The notes under the pieces are model-generated. The model was not told where the DNA came from, did no database searches, and saw only the letters and a list, made by a program, of their open reading frames with translations. 64,000 nucleotides of DNA, from assembly GCF_965139615.1 (NCBI RefSeq), contig NZ_CBCSIQ010000015.1, positions 37,193 to 101,192 on the forward strand. Direction: 5' to 3'. This DNA comes from Kerstersia similis (lineage in GTDB: Bacteria; Pseudomonadota; Gammaproteobacteria; Burkholderiales; Burkholderiaceae_B). Positions 9,024 to 18,429 of the stretch are shown here, piece by piece. Numbering within the stretch: position 1 is the stretch's first letter; each line of letters begins with the position of its first letter. A program made the translations under genes and the position numbers.

Positions 9024-9434
9024 ATGAGCTTGCTCGATTCCCTGGGTTCCCTGGTTGGTGGCAGCAAGTCCGGCCCAGCCGCGCTGCTGCCGGTGTTGCT
9101 GGAACAACTTAAAAAATATCCGGGTGGCCTGGCCGGACTGGTCGATAGTTTCCGCAAGGGTGGACTGGGCGACATCATCACATCCTGGATAGGCAATGGC
9201 CAGAACCTGCCCGTTTCCATCGACCAGCTGCGCAAGGTTTTGCCGGCGTCGCTGGTGGGCAGTCTGGCGCAGGAATCGGGCCAGGATGACAATACCGTGC
9301 TGGGCCTGCTGAGCAAGCTGTTGCCGGAAGTGGTGGACAAGGCGACGCCTGATGGGGAAGTGAAAGCTGGCCAGGGCTTTGATGCTTCGGGTTTGTTGGG
9401 TTCCTTGTCGGGGCTGCTGGGCAAGCTCGGTTAA
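9024..9434 (+). CDS. YidB-like DUF937 family protein
   Basis: A 136-residue, glycine- and leucine-rich protein with no signal peptide. It begins MSLLDSLGSLVGG and has the DUF937/YidB core (GGLAGLVDSFRKGGLGDIITSWI, then NLPVSIDQLRKVL). Ribosome site GGAGG lies eight bases before ATG 9024. E. coli YidB is of similar length; the family has no firmly established function that I can name. It stands alone between the GloVer genes and a strong terminator. Confidence 0.85.
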   Translation: MSLLDSLGSLVGGSKSGPAALLPVLLEQLKKYPGGLAGLVDSFRKGGLGDIITSWIGNGQNLPVSIDQLRKVLPASLVGSLAQESGQDDNTVLGLLSKLLPEVVDKATPDGEVKAGQGFDASGLLGSLSGLLGKLG

Positions 9435-9497
9435 GCAGCATGCCACCGGGAACAGCTTGCGCGCCTTGCGCAGGCTGCCTCTCCGGTTTCCTGGAAG

Positions 9498-9547
9498 AAA
9501 ACCCTGGCTATCGGCGCCATGCCGCGAGCCAGGGTTTTTGTTTTTTT
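9498..9547 (+). terminator. Rho-independent terminator after the YidB-like gene
   Basis: The arms AAAACCCTGGCT (9498-9509) and AGCCAGGGTTTT (9527-9538) pair perfectly and are followed by a T-rich run. The rest of the gap up to 9740 holds no gene or promoter I can support. Confidence 0.9.
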
Positions 9548-9740
9548 GCCGTTGCCATGGCAGACAGGATGGCCAGCGTTTTTCATTGCGTCATTAGCTT
9601 ATGTCCTGTGCCATGACTGCAAGAGGGGCGTTCCGTTTTACTATGGCTGTTGGTCAGCCCGCTGCCCATATCAATACCCATGCTGGAGCCGGGCAGCTGG
9701 CTTGCTATGGCTGTTTTTTCACTCAGGAACACGACGACAG

Positions 9741-10790
9741 ATGAAATACCGCAAACTTGGACGTACCGATATCGACGTCAGCCTGATCGGTCTGGGCACG
9801 ATGACCTGGGGCGAACAGAATTCCGAGCAGGAAGCTCACGAGCAGCTCGATTATGCGCTGTCACAGGGGGTGAACCTGATCGACGCTGCGGAAATGTACC
9901 CGGTGCCGCCCAAGCCAGAGACACAGGGCCGCACAGAGGCATATATCGGTTCATGGCTCAAGCGCAGTGGCCGCCGCAATGAAATCGTGCTGGCGACCAA
10001 GGTGGTTGGCCCTGTGCGCCAGGCGCATCAGAAAGGACATATCCGCGACGGCAAGACCTCACTGGATCGGGCCAATATCACGGCGGCGCTGGATGCCAGC
10101 CTCCAGCGCCTGCAGACGGATTACATCGACTTGTACCAGTTGCACTGGCCGGATCGCAGCACGGCGACTTTTGGCCGCCTTGGCTATCCCTGGATCGAGA
10201 ATGAATCGACAGTCCCCATCGAGGAAACCCTGACGGTGCTGGCGGATCTGGTGAAAGCGGGCAAGGTGCGCCACATCGGAGTTTCCAATGAAACGCCATG
10301 GGGGGTCGCCCAGTTCCTGCGTGCTTCTGAAAAACTGGGCCTGCCGCGCATTGTCAGCATTCAGAATCCCTACAGCCTGTTGAACCGCACGTTTGAAACC
10401 GGTTTGTCGGAATTTTCACATCACGAGCAGATCGGCCTGCTGGCCTATTCGCCGCTGGCTTTCGGGGTGCTGACTGGCAAGTATTTGAATGGCGCGCGCC
10501 CGGCAGATGGCCGTATCAGCCTGTATGAGCGTTTTGCGCGTTACAGCAATGAGCAGGCCCAGGCGGCGACGCGCGATTATGTCTATGCGGCGCGTCGCCG
10601 GGGCTTGTCGCCCGCGCAAGTCGCCCTGGCATTCATCAATAGCCGGCCGTTCGTGACCAGCAATCTGGTAGGGGCGACCAAGCTGGAGCAACTCAAGGAA
10701 AATATTGCTTCGGTGGATCTGACGCTGGATGAGGATCTGCTGGCAGAGATCGAGCATATCCATCAGCGCCAGCCCAATCCGGCTCCCTGA
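9741..10790 (+). CDS. tas: NADP(H)-dependent aldo-keto reductase, Tas-like
   Basis: A 349-residue TIM-barrel oxidoreductase. It matches E. coli Tas closely along its length by memory, including LGLGTMTWGEQNS-type and NLIDAAEMYPVPPKPETQGR segments, the LATKVVGP strand, LQTDYIDLYQLHWP, IGVSNETPWGVAQF and SIQNPYSLLNRTFE. The catalytic tetrad Asp/Tyr/Lys/His of aldo-keto reductases can be placed on D (LIDAAE), Y (EMYP), K (ATKV) and H (QLHW). ATG 9741 gives the family's N-terminus (MKYRKLGRTDIDVS); the frame is open far upstream but without family sequence. Physiological substrate is uncertain. It is monocistronic, between two terminators. Confidence 0.92.
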   Translation: MKYRKLGRTDIDVSLIGLGTMTWGEQNSEQEAHEQLDYALSQGVNLIDAAEMYPVPPKPETQGRTEAYIGSWLKRSGRRNEIVLATKVVGPVRQAHQKGHIRDGKTSLDRANITAALDASLQRLQTDYIDLYQLHWPDRSTATFGRLGYPWIENESTVPIEETLTVLADLVKAGKVRHIGVSNETPWGVAQFLRASEKLGLPRIVSIQNPYSLLNRTFETGLSEFSHHEQIGLLAYSPLAFGVLTGKYLNGARPADGRISLYERFARYSNEQAQAATRDYVYAARRRGLSPAQVALAFINSRPFVTSNLVGATKLEQLKENIASVDLTLDEDLLAEIEHIHQRQPNPAP

Positions 10791-10886
10791 GGCGCTGTGG
10801 GCTGAACGCAGTGGCCGGGGCAGTGCGATGCTGGTCCCGGTTCGGGCATGATCCGGCCTCGTCCCTGAAGGGATGGCAGGGCCAAG

Positions 10887-10926
10887 AAAAAACCAGGTCG
10901 GAAGCGCGCTTCCGCCTGGTTTTTTT
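10887..10926. terminator. Bidirectional terminator between tas and the DUF6776-like gene
   Basis: A long stem is formed by AACCAGG, CGGAAGC, GCTTCCG and CCTGGTT, flanked by six A residues on the left and seven T residues on the right. It can end both the plus-strand tas and the minus-strand gene that stops at 10993. Confidence 0.9.
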
Positions 10927-10992
10927 ACCCTCCGTACGAGGTGGTTGACCTGTCAGGGCGTCTTTGCCGGACGCGTTTGTTCGGTCAGGCGC

Positions 10993-11694
10993 TCAGCGCA
11001 CGCGCAGTACACGCATGGCACGTTGCTTGCCGGCCTCATCCAGGACGCGGACAGTGACCTGGCGAGCCTGGAAACCAGCAGGCAAGGGGTTGTTGCTCAT
11101 CAGGGTCTGGTAGCGCGTCATGTCAATCGGCGGTCCTTCCAGGCGCAGGACATCGTTGCGGCCGCTACTGTTGCGGCCGTCTATCACCAGTTCGAGCGTG
11201 CCTTTGAAGGCAGCAGGCGTATTACCGGGTTGCAGAAGGACGACCTGATAGTCCAGCGCATCATCCTTCTGCGCGAATCGCGCGCCGCTGATGCCGGGAG
11301 AATAGCCGCGGGGGTCGGCGGGCAGCAGTTCGATCAGTGCGTCGATTTCCTGTTGCAGCGGGCCGGAGAGGGCTTCGGCGCGATTGGCGCGGGCCTGCCA
11401 TTGCTCTGCATTGGCACTGACGCTGCTGTGCTCACTGTTGAGCGCGTCCAGTTCGTCGCGCAGGCGCTGGGCTTCCAGCCGTGCCGCATTGAGTTCCTGG
11501 GTCAGTTGCTGAGATTCCGTGACAGTCAGCCGCTTCGGGCCATAGCTGTTTTGCAGGAAGTACCAGCCCGCAGCACCGATGATGGCGCCGAACAGCATTT
11601 GCGCCAGCCAGCGCGGCATGCGGTGACGGCGTTTGCCGGTGTCGTAGGGGGAAGGCTTGAAAACCGGACGTTTGGAAGAACTGAACATTGCCAT
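10993..11694 (-). CDS. DUF6776-like single-span membrane protein with coiled coil
   Basis: A 233-residue protein. The N-terminus is basic and cytoplasmic, with one membrane helix at about residues 30-48 (WLAQMLFGAIIGAAGWYF). A coiled coil follows at about 58-120 (TQELNAARLEAQRLRDELDAL), then a beta-rich C-terminal domain ending in VRVLRVR. I recognise this as the betaproteobacterial DUF6776 type, with no established function. ATG 11694 and a second ATG two codons later are both possible. It is downstream of murU on the same strand after a 162-base gap that holds no gene. A role in the envelope is inferred from topology only. Confidence 0.65.
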   Translation of the reverse strand: MAMFSSSKRPVFKPSPYDTGKRRHRMPRWLAQMLFGAIIGAAGWYFLQNSYGPKRLTVTESQQLTQELNAARLEAQRLRDELDALNSEHSSVSANAEQWQARANRAEALSGPLQQEIDALIELLPADPRGYSPGISGARFAQKDDALDYQVVLLQPGNTPAAFKGTLELVIDGRNSSGRNDVLRLEGPPIDMTRYQTLMSNNPLPAGFQARQVTVRVLDEAGKQRAMRVLRVR

Positions 11695-11856
11695 GCGTTA
11701 AATCCTAGCTGGGTGTGTGCGGCCCGCATGTGAGGCCGGCAGTTGCAAGCGGGTTCGGCTGCGCTGGCTGCCGAATTGCCGGGATCGCTGCGTCGCCGGC
11801 AGGCGACAGTGTATTACGCTTGGCGGCTGCTGGAGAATGCAAGACGTTTCCGGGAG

Positions 11857-12564
11857 TTAGGGCTTGGTACGGTTTTGTGTCAGGTATTCGTCAAGTTCAG
11901 ACAATCGCTCCGGGGTGCCGACGTCTGTCCAGCGTCCGGTATGGTGGCTGCCGGTGATGCGCTGGCTGCCCATGGCATGCCGTAGCAGCGGGGCCAGGGG
12001 CGCAGCTACATCGCCGGAAACACCTGCGAACAGGGCAGGGTGAAAGACACCGATGCCGGCATAGGTCAGGGCGCCCTTGTCTGTGCCACGAGGGCGCAGC
12101 ACGCCATTTTCATCCCGAATGAAGTCGCCTTCCGGGTGGTGCGCAGGGTTGGAGACCAGCAGCAGCCAGGCTTGCTGCGAGTCGCCGTCCAGGCGGGCGG
12201 CAATGGCAGCGGCGGCCGCCGGCTGCCAATCACACCAGACATCGCCATTGAGCACCAGAAACGGATCGCGGCCCAGCAGCGGCAGCGCACGGGCGATACC
12301 GCCGGCGGTTTCCAGCCCGCGTTCGCCCTCGGCGGAGTACTGGATGCTCAGCCCCCAGCGCGAGCCGTCGCCCAGGGCATCGACCAGGCGCTGGCCCAGC
12401 CAGGCATGGTTGATGACCACATCGCGGATGCCCGCGTTGGCCAGCGCCTGCAGGTGCCAAACGATCAGCGGCTGGCCGCCGACGGACAGCATGGGCTTGG
12501 GCAGGGTATCGGTCAGCGGGCGCATGCGTTCACCGCGTCCGGCCGCAAGGATCATGGCACGCAT
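11857..12564 (-). CDS. murU: N-acetylmuramate alpha-1-phosphate uridylyltransferase
   Basis: A 235-residue sugar-1-phosphate nucleotidyltransferase. The N-terminal signature AMILAAGRGERMRPLTD is followed by KPMLSVGGQPLI and the metal-binding LVLNGDVWCDW. In the MurU/AmgK recycling route it converts MurNAc-alpha-1-phosphate and UTP to UDP-MurNAc, bypassing de novo synthesis. Its ATG overlaps the stop of amgK by one base (TGATG), so translation is probably coupled. The cognate kinase next door makes the MurU assignment stronger than a generic nucleotidyltransferase call. Confidence 0.9.
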   Translation of the reverse strand: MRAMILAAGRGERMRPLTDTLPKPMLSVGGQPLIVWHLQALANAGIRDVVINHAWLGQRLVDALGDGSRWGLSIQYSAEGERGLETAGGIARALPLLGRDPFLVLNGDVWCDWQPAAAAAIAARLDGDSQQAWLLLVSNPAHHPEGDFIRDENGVLRPRGTDKGALTYAGIGVFHPALFAGVSGDVAAPLAPLLRHAMGSQRITGSHHTGRWTDVGTPERLSELDEYLTQNRTKP

Positions 12565-13646
12565 CAGAAGGTATAGCCGACAGCAGGGGTGATCTGATCC
12601 ACGCGATCCAGGATGCGCAGCAAGGGGGTGAACTGGCGGTAGCGCCCGCAGACCTGGCGTACATAGCCGTTCAGGCGCGGGAGGTGGGAGAGATACCAGG
12701 CTTTGCCGTCACGGTGATTCAGGCGGGAGAACACGCCGAGGATGCGCAGGTTGCGCTGCAAACCCATCCATTCATAATCCTGATGCAGCACGGCGAAATC
12801 GTCCGGCACCGGCAGGCCGGCGCGGCGGGCCTGTTCCCAATACCGGATGCCCCAGTCCAGTTGCCGGGCTTCATCCCAGCTGGTGCGGGCATCGAGCAGC
12901 AAAGAGGCCAGATCGTAGGAGATGGGCCCCAGGCGAGCATCCTGGAAGTCGATCACGCCGGGCTGCTGGCTGCCTGCCGCGGGAAGCATCAGGTTGGGAG
13001 AGTGGTAATCGCGATGCACCAGAACCTGAGCCTGGGCGACATTGTGCGCCGTCAGGGTCTGGAAAATTTGTGACAGGACATTGCGTTCAGTGTCGGAGAG
13101 TGTCACGCCGTGATGCCGGTTCAGGTACCACTCTTCAAAGACCGACAGTTCCGCCAGCAGGGTCGCCTGATCAAAAAGCGGCAAGCCCTCAGCCGGTGCC
13201 TGCTGGATTTTTACCAGCGACTCGATGGCGCCTTGGTACAGCGATTCGATTTCAGCGTCACCGGGTTGATGTTGCAGACGTTCGAAATAGGTCTGGGTAC
13301 CGAGGTCGCTCAACAAGAGCAGGCCTTGTACCGGATCTTTTGCCAGGATGACGGGTACGTGTACGCCTGCCGTCTGGAGGCGCTGGCAGATGTCGATGAA
13401 CGGGCGGCAGTCTTCCTGCGGCGGCGGGGCATCCATGACGATCAGCGTGCCGTGTACACCGCTGTCCAGGCGGAAGTAACGGCGGAAGCTGGCGTCGCTG
13501 GAGGCGGCGCGTAGTGTATCGGTTGCCAGTTCTAGGCTGGCGGGCAGGGTGGCAAGCCATTGGTGTACCAGGTTCAGCCTGGCATCAGTGGGAATCGTGG
13601 CGTTCAAAGCAGGTTCCGAAAGGCATTCAACAGGGCAAGAGGGCAT
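12564..13646 (-). CDS. amgK: Anomeric MurNAc/GlcNAc kinase, aminoglycoside phosphotransferase fold
   Basis: A 360-residue APH-fold kinase. It has the catalytic loop VLVHRDYHSPNLML and the metal-binding DFQDARLGPISYDLASLL. AmgK phosphorylates MurNAc at the anomeric carbon to give the MurU substrate in cell-wall recycling. The start ATG 13646 has no obvious ribosome site. The gene is divergent from lptD, so the 112 bases between them must hold both promoters. A TATAAT at 13720-13725 on the plus strand may serve lptD, though a good -35 is lacking. Confidence 0.9.
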   Translation of the reverse strand: MPSCPVECLSEPALNATIPTDARLNLVHQWLATLPASLELATDTLRAASSDASFRRYFRLDSGVHGTLIVMDAPPPQEDCRPFIDICQRLQTAGVHVPVILAKDPVQGLLLLSDLGTQTYFERLQHQPGDAEIESLYQGAIESLVKIQQAPAEGLPLFDQATLLAELSVFEEWYLNRHHGVTLSDTERNVLSQIFQTLTAHNVAQAQVLVHRDYHSPNLMLPAAGSQQPGVIDFQDARLGPISYDLASLLLDARTSWDEARQLDWGIRYWEQARRAGLPVPDDFAVLHQDYEWMGLQRNLRILGVFSRLNHRDGKAWYLSHLPRLNGYVRQVCGRYRQFTPLLRILDRVDQITPAVGYTF

Positions 13647-13758
13647 GGTACGGCAAGGCCGGAAGGGAATTGCAAAGGAAATCCACAGACATGCCCGTAG
13701 AACCGATGTTCTATATCTCTATAATACCGGCACGATATTCTATGGCGGTTTCCTTTTC

Positions 13759-16086
13759 GTGCGTTTGTTCTTATCCGTCGCCCTGCTTGCCGCAGGCTGT
13801 CTGCCTGCTGTCCAGGCCCAGGAGGGTCTGGCTGGCGATGAGTCGCGTCCCCAGGCATTGCGTGAATCTTCTCTGCTGATTGACCGTACACGGCTTGGCG
13901 AGGAGGACATGCCTGTCTTTTCCAACAGCGCTAAAACCGAAGGCCGGCCTGACTCGCGGGTCATCATGCAGGGCGATGCGGTGCTGCGCCGCTATGATTC
14001 CGTGCTCAAGGGCAATTACATCGACTATGACGGCGCGAGCGGTCAGGTCGAAGCGCGCGGGGATGTACGCCTGATGCGAGACGGCGGGCGCATCGAAGGC
14101 CCGGGCCTGCGCTACAACTTTGAAACCGATGTCGGCGAAATCGAGCAGCCGTCTTTCCGTATCGGGCCATCAGGGGGATCGGGCAAGGCCGCCCATGCGG
14201 AGATATACGGTCGTAACAACATGCGCCTGAACGAGGTGATCTACAGCGGTTGCCCGTGCCCGGATCCTGCCTGGTTCATCGAAGCCGAACGGGTGGACAT
14301 CGACTACGACGCCAACGACGGCGAGGCGCGCAATGCCGTGCTGTATTTCAAAGGCGTGCCGCTGCTGGCATCTCCCTACCTGACGTTCCCGGTACGCAAG
14401 GCGCGCAAGAGCGGTTTGCTGTTGCCGACGTATGGTACGACCACCAAAGGTGGCGTGGATATTTCCGTTCCGTACTATCTGAACCTCGCGCCGAACTACG
14501 ATATGACCCTGACGCCGCGCCTGCTGACCAAGCGTGGCATGATGCTGGGCAGCGAGTTCCGCTACATGGGCGAGTCCTTCCGGGGCGAAATGACCGGCGC
14601 TTATCTGCCGAATGATCGCGTGACGCGGACGGATCGCTGGGTGTACGGCTGGAAGCATGCCCAGGAACTGGGCTACGGTTTCAGTGCCGATTGGGATGTC
14701 AACCGTGCTTCCGATGACAATTATTTTCGTGATATCTCTGCCGTCGGGCTGAGCGAGGCCAGCCGTACCTACTTGCCGCGTAATGGCCGCGTCGGCTGGG
14801 GCGATGGCTACTGGAGCGCCGGGGTGGCGGTAGAGTCCTACCAGACGCTGCAGGATCCCGATGCGCCCTTGATTCCGCCCTACGATAAGCTGCCGGAACT
14901 CAGTTTCAAGGGCATACGCTATAACTGGCGGGGCCTGGATCTGAGCTGGGATAACACCGCAACCTGGTTCCAGCGGCCGATCTATGATGGTCAGCGCACC
15001 GGCCCGCAGGGGCAACGTTTCGTTTCCTACGCCACGATGGCCTATCCCATCGAGCGGGCAGGCTGGTACATCACGCCCAAGGCCGGGATGCACGTGACGC
15101 GCTACGATACCCGCTGGGGCGGACAGAACTGGTACAGCCTGCCTGGCGGCCTGTCCTCTTACCGGACGGTTGCCAGCCGGGCGCTGCCTATCCTGTCGCT
15201 GGACAGCGGCATGGTGTTCGAGCGCAACACGACCTTGTTCGGCAAGCCGGCGCAGCAGACCCTGGAGCCGCGCCTGTACTATCTGTATGTGCCATACCGC
15301 TACCAGGATGATCTGCCGACTTACGATACGGCGCTGGCATCCTTCAATATGGCGCAGGCCTTTGATGAGAATCTCTATACCGGTGGCTGGGATCGCATTG
15401 CCAATGCCAACCAGGTCACGTTGGGCCTGACGTCGCGCTGGATGGATGCCAGCAACGGCTTCGAGCGTGTCAGCCTGTCGGTCGCACAGCGCCTGTACTT
15501 TGAAAACCAGCGAGTTGCCTTGCCGGGAGAGGTGCCGCGCCAGAACCGCCGTTCCGATCTGCTGATGGGCGCGACAACGGCCTGGACGGATACCTTCAGC
15601 ACCCAGGCGGTGCTGCAGTATGATCCGCACCAGGAGCGCTGGATGCGTTCGACCCTGAGCGCCCGCTGGCGTCCGCAGCGTCTGGCCTCTATGACGCTGG
15701 CGTACCGCTATCAGCGCGATCCGACGGTGGATGCCCAGTATCAGCTGCAAGGGCGTGAACAAATCAGTTTTGCCGGCCAATGGCCGTTGAGCAACCGTTG
15801 GTACGGAGTGGGCCGCATCGACTATTCCATGCTGGATAGCCGGGTGACGCAGTCCATTGCCGGACTGGAATACAAGGGTGATTGCTGCTGGGCCGCGCGT
15901 GCGGTATTCCAGCGCTATGCCGTGGCTTCCAACGACACCAATACCACTTTCTTCCTGCAACTCGAGCTGACCGGACTCGGCTCGCTGGGAACGGATCCGC
16001 TGGGTCTGTTGTCCAGAAGCATACCGGGCTATGAGTCCGTGAATCCGAGTGTGCCGCAGGGCACGCGCTTTGATAGGTACGAATAA
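13759..16086 (+). CDS. lptD: LPS-assembly protein LptD
   Basis: A 775-residue outer-membrane protein. GTG 13759 starts a good signal peptide (VRLFLSVALLAAGCLPAVQAQ); the frame is open upstream, but that part is not family-like. An N-terminal LptA-like jellyroll (around DAVLRRYDSVLKGNYIDYD) precedes a large barrel. The disulfide cysteines typical of LptD are visible as CPC at residues 165-167 and a CC pair at 709-710 in GDCCWAAR. LptD with LptE inserts lipopolysaccharide into the outer leaflet. It is followed after four bases by surA, which encodes the chaperone needed for folding LptD, as in many proteobacteria. Confidence 0.96.
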   Translation: MRLFLSVALLAAGCLPAVQAQEGLAGDESRPQALRESSLLIDRTRLGEEDMPVFSNSAKTEGRPDSRVIMQGDAVLRRYDSVLKGNYIDYDGASGQVEARGDVRLMRDGGRIEGPGLRYNFETDVGEIEQPSFRIGPSGGSGKAAHAEIYGRNNMRLNEVIYSGCPCPDPAWFIEAERVDIDYDANDGEARNAVLYFKGVPLLASPYLTFPVRKARKSGLLLPTYGTTTKGGVDISVPYYLNLAPNYDMTLTPRLLTKRGMMLGSEFRYMGESFRGEMTGAYLPNDRVTRTDRWVYGWKHAQELGYGFSADWDVNRASDDNYFRDISAVGLSEASRTYLPRNGRVGWGDGYWSAGVAVESYQTLQDPDAPLIPPYDKLPELSFKGIRYNWRGLDLSWDNTATWFQRPIYDGQRTGPQGQRFVSYATMAYPIERAGWYITPKAGMHVTRYDTRWGGQNWYSLPGGLSSYRTVASRALPILSLDSGMVFERNTTLFGKPAQQTLEPRLYYLYVPYRYQDDLPTYDTALASFNMAQAFDENLYTGGWDRIANANQVTLGLTSRWMDASNGFERVSLSVAQRLYFENQRVALPGEVPRQNRRSDLLMGATTAWTDTFSTQAVLQYDPHQERWMRSTLSARWRPQRLASMTLAYRYQRDPTVDAQYQLQGREQISFAGQWPLSNRWYGVGRIDYSMLDSRVTQSIAGLEYKGDCCWAARAVFQRYAVASNDTNTTFFLQLELTGLGSLGTDPLGLLSRSIPGYESVNPSVPQGTRFDRYE

Positions 16087-16090
16087 ACAC

Positions 16091-17527
16091 ATGCTGAACG
16101 TGAGACTCAAGCAATTGCCGTTGATGGCGGCGCTGGCGCTGGCCTGCCTTGGTACGGCGCAGGCGCAAACCAGCCCGGCTGGTGCCCCGCAAGCCCGTTC
16201 CGGGGCAGAATCGGTCGTCGATGGCATTGCAGCGATCGTCAACAATGATGTGATCACGCTGCGCGAACTGAATCAGCGCACGGCCCAGGCGCAAGGCGAA
16301 TTGAATGCGCAAGGCGTGGCCTTGCCGGATCCTGCCGTGCTGCAACGGCAGGTGCTGGAGCGCATGATCAGCGAGCGCCTGGAAGACCAGGAAGCACAGC
16401 GGCTCAACCTGAGCGTAAGCAACGCCGAATTGAACTCGGCGGTTGCGACCATCGCGCAGCGCAACGGGTTTACCGAAGAGCAGATGCGTCAGCAGGTGAC
16501 GGCGTCGGGCCTGAGCTGGCCGGGCTATATGGAAGTACTGCGGCGCGATATCCTGATGGATCGGCTGCGTCAGCGCGTCGTGGATTCGACCATCATGATT
16601 CCGGATTCCGAAGTGGATGCCTTCATCCGCGACGAACGCACCAAGAGCCAGAGCGGCAATGGGGCGGCTGTAGCGGCCTCCGGCCCGGTAGCGCTGGCAC
16701 AGATTCTGGTGCGTGTGCCGGAAAACAGTTCGCGTGAAGAGGAAGCTGCGGCACGTGCCCGCGCCGAGGCGATCCTGGAACGGGTGCGTGGCGGCGAGGA
16801 TTTTGCTGCCGTGGCAGCAGCCGAATCGCAAGGCACGGAGGCCTTGCAGGGCGGCCTGATGGGCGAGCGACCGCTGAACAGCTGGCCGGATCTGTTCGTT
16901 CGTGCCGTGGCTGCCGTGCCGCAAGGGCAGGTGAGCGAACTGGTACGCAGTGGCCTGGGCTACCATATTCTGAAGGTTGTGGCCCGCAATGACCAGGCGA
17001 CGCCCCAGCAGCGCATGGGGGCGGATCATGGTGTCGATTTCAATTCCCAGGCACCGATGCCCGTCACGCAGACCAAGGCTCGCCATATCCTGATCCGTAC
17101 CAGTGCGGTCATGAGCGACGAACGGGCCAAGCAGCAGCTGGATCAGCTGCGCCTGCGCATCCTCCAGGGCGGCGAGTCTTTCGAAGACTTGGCGCGCCGC
17201 TATTCCAAGGATTCCAGCGCACCCCAGGGCGGCGATCTGGGTTGGTTGTCGCCGGGCGAGACCGTCCCCCAGTTCGAGCAGGCCATGGATGCCTTGTCCG
17301 AGGGCAATATCAGCCAACCGATCAAGTCTCCGTTCGGCTGGCACCTGATCAAGGTGGATTCGCGCCGCACGCAGGATATGGCCGAAGCCTATCAACGCAT
17401 GCAGGCCCGCCAGATTCTGTTTGAGCGCCGCGCTTTGCCGGCGTTCGAAGAGTGGCTGGAGCAGCTGCGTGAGCGCGCCTATATCGACAACCGCCTGGAA
17501 CGCCGGCAACGGCTGGAACAGGAGTAA
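16091..17527 (+). CDS. surA: Periplasmic peptidyl-prolyl isomerase and chaperone SurA
   Basis: A 478-residue protein. The signal peptide ends at AQAQ near residue 26. The SurA N-terminal chaperone domain follows (VVDGIAAIVNNDVITLREL), then two parvulin domains. The first runs from ALAQILVRVPENS and the second from TKARHILIRTS to GWHLIKVDSRR; the second has the conserved GGDLGW and SPFGWH segments. SurA escorts unfolded outer-membrane proteins, including LptD, to the BAM complex. The start at 16091 lies four bases after the lptD stop, and rsmA begins five bases after its own stop, so the three form one operon. In many relatives pdxA separates surA and rsmA; here it does not. Confidence 0.96.
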   Translation: MLNVRLKQLPLMAALALACLGTAQAQTSPAGAPQARSGAESVVDGIAAIVNNDVITLRELNQRTAQAQGELNAQGVALPDPAVLQRQVLERMISERLEDQEAQRLNLSVSNAELNSAVATIAQRNGFTEEQMRQQVTASGLSWPGYMEVLRRDILMDRLRQRVVDSTIMIPDSEVDAFIRDERTKSQSGNGAAVAASGPVALAQILVRVPENSSREEEAAARARAEAILERVRGGEDFAAVAAAESQGTEALQGGLMGERPLNSWPDLFVRAVAAVPQGQVSELVRSGLGYHILKVVARNDQATPQQRMGADHGVDFNSQAPMPVTQTKARHILIRTSAVMSDERAKQQLDQLRLRILQGGESFEDLARRYSKDSSAPQGGDLGWLSPGETVPQFEQAMDALSEGNISQPIKSPFGWHLIKVDSRRTQDMAEAYQRMQARQILFERRALPAFEEWLEQLRERAYIDNRLERRQRLEQE

Positions 17528-17532
17528 GCAGG

Positions 17533-18366
17533 ATGGCAGCACATCAGGCGCGCAAGCGCTTTGGCCAGCACTTTCTGAGTGATCTGGCGGTGGTCGATGA
17601 AATCGTGCGCGCCATCGCGCCCGAACGCAACGACCTGATGGTGGAAATCGGTCCTGGCCTGTCTGCATTGACCCGGCCATTGCTCGAACGCCTGGATCAT
17701 CTGCATGCGGTCGAAATCGACCGTGATCTGGCCGGGCGTCTGCGGCGTCAGTATCCCGCCGACAAGCTGACTGTGCATGAGGCTGACGCGCTGACGGTGG
17801 ATTTTTCCACTTTCGGCCAGGGCGTGCGCATCGTAGGCAATCTGCCCTACAACATTTCCAGTCCCTTGCTGTTTCACCTGATGGCCGTTGCCGATCAGGT
17901 GCGTGACCAGCATTTCATGCTGCAGCGCGAAGTCATTGACCGTATGGTGGCCAAGCCGGGTACGGCGGACTATGGCCGTTTGTCGGTCATGCTGCAATCG
18001 CGCTACCGCATGATCAATCTGTTCGATGTGCCGCCCGAAGCCTTTGACCCGCCGCCGCGTGTGATGTCTGCCATTGTGCGCATGCGCCCCTTGCCGGCAG
18101 ATCGCCTGCGGCCGCAGAGCGAGACGGCATTTTCCACGGTCGTGGCCCGCGCATTTTCGCAACGCCGCAAAATGCTGCGCCGTGTTCTGGCGGATTGGTC
18201 GGAGGATATTCCGTGGGATGCCTTGGGCATTGCACCTACCGATCGTGCGGAAACGGTGACGGTAGCGCAGTACATCGGCATGGCAGATGCCTTGCTGGCC
18301 GCTGGCCGGGTGGCAGATGCAGACCTTGCTGCCTTGGCTGGCGGCGCGTCGTCCCAGGCCGAGTAA
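17533..18366 (+). CDS. rsmA: 16S rRNA (A1518/A1519) dimethyltransferase RsmA (KsgA)
   Basis: A 277-residue SAM-dependent enzyme that dimethylates two adjacent adenosines in the 3'-terminal hairpin of 16S rRNA. Family motifs are RKRFGQHFL at the N-terminus, the SAM loop VEIGPGLSALT, the acidic HAVEIDRDL and the catalytic NLPYNISSPLLFHL. The C-terminus carries the RNA-binding helical part with FSQRRKMLRR. It is the last gene of the lptD operon. It converges on the next gene across the long-loop inverted repeat at 18430-18517. Confidence 0.96.
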   Translation: MAAHQARKRFGQHFLSDLAVVDEIVRAIAPERNDLMVEIGPGLSALTRPLLERLDHLHAVEIDRDLAGRLRRQYPADKLTVHEADALTVDFSTFGQGVRIVGNLPYNISSPLLFHLMAVADQVRDQHFMLQREVIDRMVAKPGTADYGRLSVMLQSRYRMINLFDVPPEAFDPPPRVMSAIVRMRPLPADRLRPQSETAFSTVVARAFSQRRKMLRRVLADWSEDIPWDALGIAPTDRAETVTVAQYIGMADALLAAGRVADADLAALAGGASSQAE

Positions 18367-18429
18367 GGGGAAGCAGAGGGCTGGCCAGCTGTGGGTGCGC
18401 CCTCGGCTTGCAAGCCCTGATCCGTCAGT

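Noticed and set aside
14170..16257. A 695-codon open frame antisense to lptD
   Set aside because: It follows the codon-position bias of lptD, has no family resemblance and covers a gene with clear LptD motifs; high-GC antisense shadow.
15764..17680. A 638-codon open frame antisense to the end of lptD and all of surA
   Set aside because: It spans two genuine genes and an intergenic junction and has no recognisable domain.
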